From positions 2,294,001 to 2,358,000 of the forward strand of contig JAQSEB010000032.1 of assembly GCA_030063045.1 (NCBI GenBank): a DNA stretch of 64,000 nucleotides, read 5' to 3'. Numbering within the stretch: the first letter of the stretch is position 1; every line of letters begins with the position of its first letter. The translations under genes and the position numbers were made by a program. The notes below the pieces were generated by a model. That model was not told the origin of the DNA, did not search any database, and worked only from the letters and a program-made list of their open reading frames with translations. Source of the DNA: Pratylenchus scribneri (taxonomy: Eukaryota > Nematoda > Chromadorea > Rhabditida > Pratylenchidae). Shown one piece after another: positions 56,491-64,000 of the stretch.

Positions 56491-58862
56491 TCATTTATTT
56501 TGCACCAATCTGCCGTAATATGCATGCAATGCCTTCACTTTTTCATTCATTCTGCCATGTTCTAACTCAACAAATCCACCGGGACCAGCCAATGTGATCA
56601 ACTGTGAGAAATGAGATGAATAAGAATTTGAATTAATTATTTTTGTAATTTTTCTAAACCTGATTAACTGAAGTGTTTCGGGGAAGAAAGTAGGCAATGT
56701 TTTGTGAGATCTGTTTTGCTGTATCGAAAATTTTGAAGCCATTCAAATCCATGCCCTTCTCAATGTCGAATTCCTTCAAATCCGTTGAGGAGTATGAAGG
56801 ACCGCCCCATGGTGGACTCAAATAAACTGCGTCGATTCCAAGCGGGTATGGATCATCATTTTGAGAAGAGATTGTACTAAATAATAATTAACAATTTGGC
56901 TTATTAAAGAAAATAACCTTTTTTGATTTGTTCGTTTTGCCTCCAAAGCCCCAACCATTGATTGCGCAATGTGGAAAAAATCACCACAAATGAAGTTGAT
57001 TCGATTTGAAGCACCGTAGATTTTTGCATTATGATTTGCACAGAGCAATTTTATTGGATCCATATCGACCGCATAAACTGGAATTTATTGAAATTGTTTT
57101 AATAATTTTTCATTAAATATAAAGTTGCGTTTTTTATTTAGGACATACCAAAAGCACCGCGCAATGCGAATTGGATTGAATTACAACCGGAACCAGCGAA
57201 AGGATCAAGAATTGTGCAACCTTTGATGGGAACAAGCCGTTCAGCCACATGCTTGGCGAGCAGTTCAGGTGTAACGGAAAACCAGCATTGTTTGTCCATC
57301 AAAATTCCCTCGTCCAAGAGGCTAAAGTAGCGATAGCGTTGACTCCAATATTTCATCATTTCCTGCTGGAAAAAATGCTATGAATTTTTATCTGATTTAA
57401 ATTATTACCGAATCCTTTAGGAGATATTTCCTCGCTAATTTGGCAACCAATCGTCGATCTCTCATTGGCTCATATCCAAATTTGAATTGCAATTTTTCCT
57501 CAAAACTCAATTCTTTTCCATCAATTATGTCATCTTCGCTGCCAATTTCCCCCTTGTCCTCTTCAATTTCAAAACTGCCACTTTTGCTGGTTGCTGGTGG
57601 TGTTCGACTATTCGATCGGCTGGAGGTGGTTTTTCGCTTACGTCTGATGTTTTTGAAATGTTGGAAGGCTTGGGTAGTCCTTGGATAAATGTCGTATACA
57701 ACTTTTTCGAGTTGACCAAGATTTTGCTGAGTTGGATTGAAATCGAATCCAGGTTCGTATTCCAACTTGATAATCTGAATATCAAATTTAATTGTATAAA
57801 TTAATTTTAATTAAATTACCTTCTCGGCGAAGTTTTGTGCATTCTTCCGGTTATTCCATTTTTCTCTTTCTTCTTCGAATTTTTCCTGATCAACCACCTC
57901 GGCAACTTGCATAATTTGTTCCTTTATAAATGTGTATTTTTTATTTTTAAATTCGGCATTACTGGAGTTTAGAAGGAGAAGGAGAAGATAATGATGAGGA
58001 TGATGAGGATGATGAAGTAGAAGAAGAAGATAATGAATGAGGATGATGATGATGAAGAAGAAGATAATGATGAGGATGATGATGATGAAGAAGAAGATAA
58101 TGATGAGGATGGATGATGAAGAAGAAGATAATGATGAGGATGAAGATGAAAAAGAGATAATGATGAGGATGATGATGAAGATATGATGAGGATGATGATG
58201 AAGAAAATAATCATTCCTAATTTTATATCTTCTTCTGCATCATCATAGTCCCCATCCTTTTTCCTTCCCAGCTCTAAACTCCAGAAGTACTTACATTAAT
58301 TTAAAAATACCTGATAAGTGTGAGCAGATTTATTGTCACCCAAATCTGCCCAATTTAAATATTCATTAGTCTGCTCATTCATCAAAGAATTTTCTTCTTC
58401 ATTTTTCTCTTCATCCTCATTGCTGCTTAATTCATTCAATTCTTTCACCTCTTCACTTGGCTTCGATTCATCTTCAATATTTGGTGCTGCCTCTTCTTTC
58501 CCAACAACATTGTTTGTCGGTGCATTTTCAGCCATTTGTTGCATAAGAATTTCGGTCTGTTGAATTGATAAATTTTCAACAGCAATGCCCAAATTTTCAA
58601 TCAAAACTTCTTCTTCCAAACCTTTGTTAACCAGCTCAATATCACTGAAATGTTTGAAAAAATTGCACAAAAATTGAAGTTGGACTTACTCAATGTAAAC
58701 ACTTGTGAAAAAGCACCGGACTTTGCTTTTGCTTCCTTCTTTGTCAAAAGTTAATTCGGCGTCCGCTCGAAATTCGTATGTAAATGTGTAGTCTGCCTCG
58801 CGTTGCAATAATTCTGCAGTAGGATCCTCAATTGTTGAATATTCTTTGCAGCACTGATACAT
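56491..58862 (-). CDS. TGS1: Trimethylguanosine synthase TGS1
   Basis: TGS1 methylates m7G caps of snRNAs, snoRNAs and, in nematodes, SL RNAs and trans-spliced mRNAs to m2,2,7G. Start ATG 58862. The N-terminal half is acidic and low complexity (58670-58300), with EYLNWADLGD and later a Lys/Arg stretch. The C-terminal methyltransferase is clear: MKYWSQRYRYFSLLDEGI, DKQCWFSVTPELLAKHVAE, then the SAM-binding motif LDPFAGSGCNSIQFAL (human family VDAFCGVGGNTIQFA), AKIYGASNRINFICGDFF, the catalytic SPPWGGP-type motif near 56800 (PPWGGP readable), FPETL.. and the ending LAGPGGFVELEHG, YYGRLVQNK, stop 56491-56493. About 7-9 exons. A GAT-rich intron with inverted ends lies at 57963-58281. Confidence 0.9.
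57963..58281. repeat. GAT/GAA-rich intronic tract bounded by inverted 11-mers
   Basis: The TGS1 intron at about 57930-58310 begins CTGGAGTTTAG and ends CTAAACTCCAG, perfect inverted 11-mers, enclosing about 290 bp of GATGATGAGGATGAAGAAG-type simple sequence with a ~45-bp higher-order period. No clear target-site duplication flanks it, so transposon status is uncertain. Confidence 0.65.
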
Positions 58863-59117
58863 AATCAAGCATATGTAATTCTTTCTAAAAATTATATTCA
58901 AATCAATTAAATAAATTAAATGGAATCAATTTAAAATAAATTATATGTATTTAATTTACATATTTTGTGTGAATATTTTCAATGAAAATATGATGCATTT
59001 TATTATTGTCAAATGGCAAGAAAATTGAGATCAATTATTATTATAAAATTTTGGCATATCTAAATAATCAAAAGGAACAATTTGTTGGGAACTGGGATAT
59101 AATAATTTGGGAAATGT
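58863..59117. other. Spacer between BLTP2 and TGS1
   Basis: 255 bp, AT-rich, with poly-A signal-like AATAAA on the minus strand in the right half and an acceptor-like TTTTTAG just before the TGS1 start. Its size fits an operon spacer. Confidence 0.4.
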
Positions 59118-62100
59118 TCATTTTTTCCGCTTCTTTTTCTCCACTAAATTATTTGTTGTAATGCCCAGAATGATTCTCTTCTTTTCCTCATCATCTATTG
59201 GTTCAATTGCAATCCTATCAATGGTATTGTGACGATTTCTCAGGAATTTCTGGAAAATATTAATTAAAAAGATAGGAATTTCGAATTGTTCAAACCATAT
59301 TAATGAATTGCTGAAGCAGGACTCGTTTGCAACGTTGTTTAATTGCCAAAGCCAGATCCAACCAGGTCCAGTTCTTGTCATGGTATTCACAGATTGGGAA
59401 GGTCAGATTGAATCGATCCACATCCGCCAAATTCTTCTCTTTATTTCCCTAGAAAATAAATTTAATTCCTCATAATTCAAAAATTTTATTGAAACCTTGT
59501 AGGAGACCAAAAATGGCACAGCCGGTATAATGATATAAACAAACCTTAATATGAATTCAAGGCTGAATAATAAATTAAAAGTTAAAACCAACATATTATT
59601 CTTCTCGGATCGCTCCTTCATTTTATCAATTTCATCCCGAATGGCCGCATATTTCGCTGCTTTGACCTTACCACTTCGAAATGAATGATTGCCGACTGCT
59701 CCTCGAATTCGACGGGCAAATGACAAACCCTTAGAGTGAATAATTAATATAAATATTTGCAATTGATCTTACCGGTTGACTTTGTTGCTGCTGATCATCG
59801 GATGTGTCCAAATTTTGTTGATCTTCATTCTCTATGTTTCGATCGGGAAAGAAATAATGCATCATTTTCTGGTAAAATCGATGTGTAATTTGTGCATGCA
59901 TTGGGGCAATATTCACTAAACAATGAAAAATAATTGAATAATTTTTTGCGTTACCTTCAAAATGTTCTTTAATGCTAATTCCACCAACGGGTGGCAATTC
60001 TCGGCAAATAACTCTGATGGACGGTGTTGCATCAATGCCTTTTGTTGTTTGAAGACGAGCTACGGTTTCCTAAAGTGCAAAAATGGCAAAATTTACTTTA
60101 AAAATTAATATTTCCTACTTTATATTTGCTGTTGGGCAACAAATTCAGCACCTTAACAATGCCAATTTCCAACAAATGATCACCGGAATTGTCGATTCGG
60201 GCAGTCCTCGTGTAAAGAAAATTGCGAATTTGAACTTCAGCCAAAGAAAGTTGACCATCATTTTCGGTCAATCGCCAGATGCAATTCTCAAAGCAAACTT
60301 AAAAATATTTAATTCTATTATTAATTGGAATAAAAACCTTCAAATTGACGAGCGATGAATGATTTTTGTTCATCCTCTTCTCCATCCTCCACTCCTCCTC
60401 GTTCATGGTATTGCCGCCATAATTCAATTTTGAATTTTTCCACTTGTTCTTCCACCTCTTTTTCCTTATAACAACTTATCATCATTGCCAATTCGTCAAT
60501 TAAAACATTTTGTCGTTGCTTATACTCATCAATTTCTGCTTGAAGTTGTTTATTTTCGTTCTCCAATCTGGCGAGAAATTATCAATTATTTTGTTAGAAT
60601 TATCAATTTAATTCATTACTGTGCATCCTGTTGATTAACTTGAATCTCTTTATTAAGGAAAAATGCCTGCCGCTCCAATGCACGAATTAATGAGACCAAT
60701 TCACGAAGATCACTCTTAATTGAATAAATATTTCCAAAAAATGTATTTAATTGAAACCTGCATTTTTTGAATTGACGCACGAACCGCTTGCTTCGGTTTC
60801 TTTAACAATTCGAACCACATTCGGCGGCGATTTCCCTCGGATTGAGTCTTATGCGGGTCCACAAACATGATCAAATTTTGAAGAATGTCGATGCACATCT
60901 ATTTTGAAAATGTGCATTTTATTACTCATTCAAATTTAATCTCTCCCACCTGATATTGCTCCGAATTGGTGCAAACCTCAAGAATATTGTGTTTTAATGT
61001 GAATGTGTCCACTTCTTCACAGCGCCGCTCTCCCAAACTGCCTCGTTCCTTTCTGGGAGTTGCCTGAATAAAACACCATTTTTTAAATTTAATAATTTTG
61101 AATTACCGTGGGCATCGTAATGGCCAAATCTTCGAGTTCCTCGGTGCTTAACATGTCAGAAAAATAGCAGAAAAACAATTGGCAACTGCACCGTGAGGCC
61201 ACTCTTTGCAATTGTAGAGATGTGTCCAGTGAGGTTGAGGATGTGCTATTATCGACCACAACTCCGCCCACTGCCTCTCCGGTTGTTGAAAAATCCTCAA
61301 CTTTGCTATGCTGTTGGTCGGTTGGCATTTGCTTCTCCTCGATCACATCACGATTAAGCCAATGGAATTCGCTGGGCTTTAGGCGACAATCTTCTCGTGC
61401 AATAAATACAGGGGCGAAATACTTAAAATAAAAATTAATTTTTTACAAAAAAATTAAAACCTGCATTCCGGATAACATTGTGTTCCACGACTTCTTCAGC
61501 AGCAATTGTGTATGACGCCATGCAGGAATATGCAATCGTTGAGTGACCGAAGCACGTGCGGCTGTCACCAAAATGAAGCCGCCAACTTTGTCGGAGCATT
61601 TCAAAACCAATTGGCTATTGAGCAGATCAATTTGCCAATTCGTCAAAATCACATCATCCATTGTGCATAGACCAACTCCATTTAGTGAATCGGTCGGATT
61701 TTGGGCAATCTAAAATATAGAAGGGATTAAATTTTTTCCCGGAAAAAGGTATTTTAATTTTATTATAGTAAAGCTTAGTTGGTTAGAACACACATCTTTA
61801 ACAAATTGAGGTCGGTGGTTCGAATCCACCCGGACCCTACTATTTTTAAAATTTTGTTTAATGTTCTGCAAACGCAATTTTCATTTCGGAAACAAATTCT
61901 AATTTGTTTTTGTTACCTCTTCGCTATAAGCAACCAAATTTGTCTCAGCTTCGTCCACCAAACGCCAAAGCATTTCTCGATCATCGATCATATTCCCATT
62001 GGAAGAAATTGAATCTCGATAATGATGCCCACTGCCGCCATTCTCTCGTCTCGGACTGTTGCCGGCTAGAATCGTCGCTGAACTGCCTGCCTTCTTCACT

Positions 62101-64000
62101 GACTGTGAGGAGTGACGAAGTCGTTGGGAATTTGAAGAGTTCAAACGACTCATCCCTGCCATATTGGAAGATGAGGAGGTGGATGCATTTTCTTCACCAA
62201 ACTAAAAACCATAAATATTTTTTCTAATGAGATATTTAATAACTTACATTAAACACTTTCAATGCTTTATTGTTGAGAATTTTGCGCAAAATATGTGCCT
62301 TCTGGACGCCTTCAGCAATGACCAAGCAAATATCACGGTTGTCAATGGTCCAAGCGGCTTTCAGATCCGTAATTGTGAGTCGATGAATGGCTGAACCAAT
62401 TCCACTGGATTGGCTGGACTCATCACTAGTTGGAGTTGATTCATCGGTGGATCCACAACAAAATTGGTTGGCGGAAAAATCATTTTTCTTAAATTAAAAA
62501 ATAATAAAAAATAAAATAATAAAACATACTTTATTCGATCTCGCTTCACGGATATAGATTAGTCTGGAAAGACCAACAAAAAATGATGAATTGCTGCTGT
62601 CGGTTGAAGTTGATTCATTCAAAATGTTCTCATCGTCTCCGGCCGATTTGTTTTTGTACAAATGAATTTGGGTATTCTCCAAATGGGCAGACATATGCGA
62701 CATTTTCCAGGCAATTTTGGCTCTTCGTGAGATTCGATTCTAAAAAATATTTTAATAAATATTTTATTCTTTTTTAAACAAACATCGGATTGGTTTGTAT
62801 GAATTTGAAGTTGAGCGGCACAAGTCAATTTCAGATTGTCACTAATCACACGAAAACCATGAGAAGAAGAGAAAGACATCCAATAAGAAATTAGGAAGCG
62901 TGGTAAATTTGAACTGAGATGAATGTTCCTGAAAATTTTTAACATTTATTTGAGGATTAATTTTCTTAAAAAACCTGAAATGCCGACTCAATTGGTATCT
63001 TTTCGTCTTTGGATTATTGAAAAGTGGACCGCGTTTAATTGGCCGATTGACTGTCATCAAAGTTTTCTGAATTTTTCTATTATTAATTTAATTAAATTTA
63101 AAACCATTAGGAAATCAAGGCACTTCAATGTATTGGCATAGAGTTGAATTTGAGGATATTGCCTGTTTGCATGCAGCTCATCCCAAGAATTCGTCTCAAA
63201 TCGAATAATGGCATTAACATGGGAGGAACGGAAGCCTCGGTAAGAGTCATGTCCCTTAAAAATGATTATTTGATTCTAAAATTAGAATAAAATTACAATA
63301 TTGCTGGAATATTCAGGCAATTTGTCCGGGGCACATGGCTGAACCGTATGATGATCGTGCTGATCGCCAAGACAGACCCAATTAAGTTTGATCGTATAAC
63401 TCATCCTGGGTAAATGCAACAATCTGAAATAATTAAACAAATAAAAACAAAATAATGTGACTTTAACCTGCTATCATCATATTTACTAGCCGTTCTAATG
63501 AATGCATCCACATCGGCGCGTATTCGAAATTCACCTGAAAAAGTGGAATAAATTTATTTTAATTAAATTGGTAGAAAACCTGTGAGCCAATCGAATTCAA
63601 AATCCTCCCAAACAATTTCCATCAATTCACTGAAATTAAACAATAACCATCATTCATATATTTGCAAATAGCAAATGTAAACCCACGTATCATTGTAGGG
63701 ATCAGTGGAAGCAAGCATGGATGTTTGAAGTCGAGAACAGGCCATTGCAAAGCGGCCATGAAGAAGAAGTCGAATTTTGTCCCAGAAAGGCAGTGGCTCG
63801 GATGGATCTTTTGAGGGTGCATTCACCAAACTAAAATTTTTATTTATTTTTGCTAATATTTAAATTAAAAAATAATGAACCTCCAACATTGACTGATCAT
63901 TGAAAGGCAAGGCTCCCAACATGGTCCATAGGTTGCTTTCAGATCGGAAATTTCACATTTGAGATCATAGAAAAATTTGAGTGGGCACATGTTCCGGTCG
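59118..64000 (-). CDS. BLTP2: BLTP2/Hobbit/KIAA0100-family bridge-like lipid transfer protein, 5' end beyond window
   Basis: BLTP2/Hobbit (SABRE/Fmp27 relatives) are very long hydrophobic-groove proteins at ER-plasma membrane contacts that move phospholipids. The C-terminal part is readable through about 18 exons: [43 protein letters not shown] with [12 protein letters not shown] (about 61650-61460), [18 protein letters not shown], a coiled-coil region (about 60570-60360), [19 protein letters not shown] and YFFPDR (about 59910-59840), [48 protein letters not shown], ending with a Lys-rich tail at 59118-59120. These fit the APT1/Fmp27 C-terminal order. The upstream half lies right of base 64000. 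An intron (about 61720-61905) hosts a degenerate tRNA. The family call relies on remembered motifs. Confidence 0.75.
61764..61842 (+). pseudogene. Degenerate tRNA in a BLTP2 intron
   Basis: Plus strand, opposite to the host gene. D-arm sequence AGCTTAGTTGGTTAGAAC, a perfect T arm (GGTGG TTCGAAT CCACC) and 3' acceptor half CGGACCC are present and length (about 75 nt) fits. The 5' acceptor half (TATAGTA) cannot pair with CGGACCC, and the anticodon stem is broken (loop region CTTTAAC/TTAACAA). A TTTTT terminator follows at about 61843. TAGTA at the 5' end can instead pair with TACTA at the 3' end. Confidence 0.7.

Overview
This window is nuclear DNA of a nematode. The genes are dense and AT-rich, with many very short introns (about 45-60 nt) ending in TTTTCAG-type acceptors, a few GC-AG introns, and recognisable nematode orthologues (tat-5, aph-1, cfi-1, and a cluster of UNC-29/ACR-2/ACR-3-like acetylcholine receptor subunits). 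The composition and GC-AG introns would suit a plant-parasitic tylenchid, but the species cannot be fixed from sequence alone.

Layout, left to right. (1) 1-1796 (-): DET1, 3' end outside the window. (2) 2411-7360 and 7861-9138 (+): tat-5, a P4-ATPase of the ATP9/Neo1 class, then aph-1, a gamma-secretase subunit, possibly co-transcribed. (3) 9344-13401 (-): an ALC1/CHD1L Snf2 remodeller with its macro domain; an in-frame stop lies between the two halves. (4) 13911-16476 (+): ribosomal protein genes eL14, uL15 (L27a) and P1 head to tail; the P1 intron holds a two-hairpin H/ACA-type snoRNA candidate. (5) 17085-32457 (-): three tandem non-alpha nicotinic receptor genes (A, B, C). Their introns are full of foldback elements and minisatellites. 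Gene C is interrupted in its first coding exon by a 1165-bp hAT-like element with an 8-bp target duplication. An orphan signal-peptide exon upstream of C matches in phase the first visible exon of gene B, so C may be nested inside B. (6) 33-42.4 kb: a gene-poor stretch with two arrays of an unusual bipartite 49-bp repeat. (7) 42381-47592 (+): an ARID3/CFI-1 transcription factor. (8) 47.6-49.4 kb: a ~150-bp tandem repeat flanked by two inverted tRNA-like elements. (9) 49446-64000 (-): an AAGAB/p34-like gene with an in-frame TGA and an intronic 29-bp minisatellite, SPATS2, a small unidentified membrane protein, TGS1, and the C-terminal half of a BLTP2/Hobbit lipid-transfer protein that runs off the right edge.

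The protein genes are mostly housekeeping (ribosome, cap hypermethylation, lipid flipping and transfer, chromatin) plus neuronal ones (receptor subunits, CFI-1, APH-1). The most unusual content is the repeat biology of the receptor cluster and its surroundings: a disrupting hAT-like insertion, three foldback families confined to receptor introns, a bipartite repeat shared by three arrays, and a tRNA-derived short repeat family. Exon boundaries were assigned by eye from reading frames and splice motifs; gene spans give first to last coding base and include introns.
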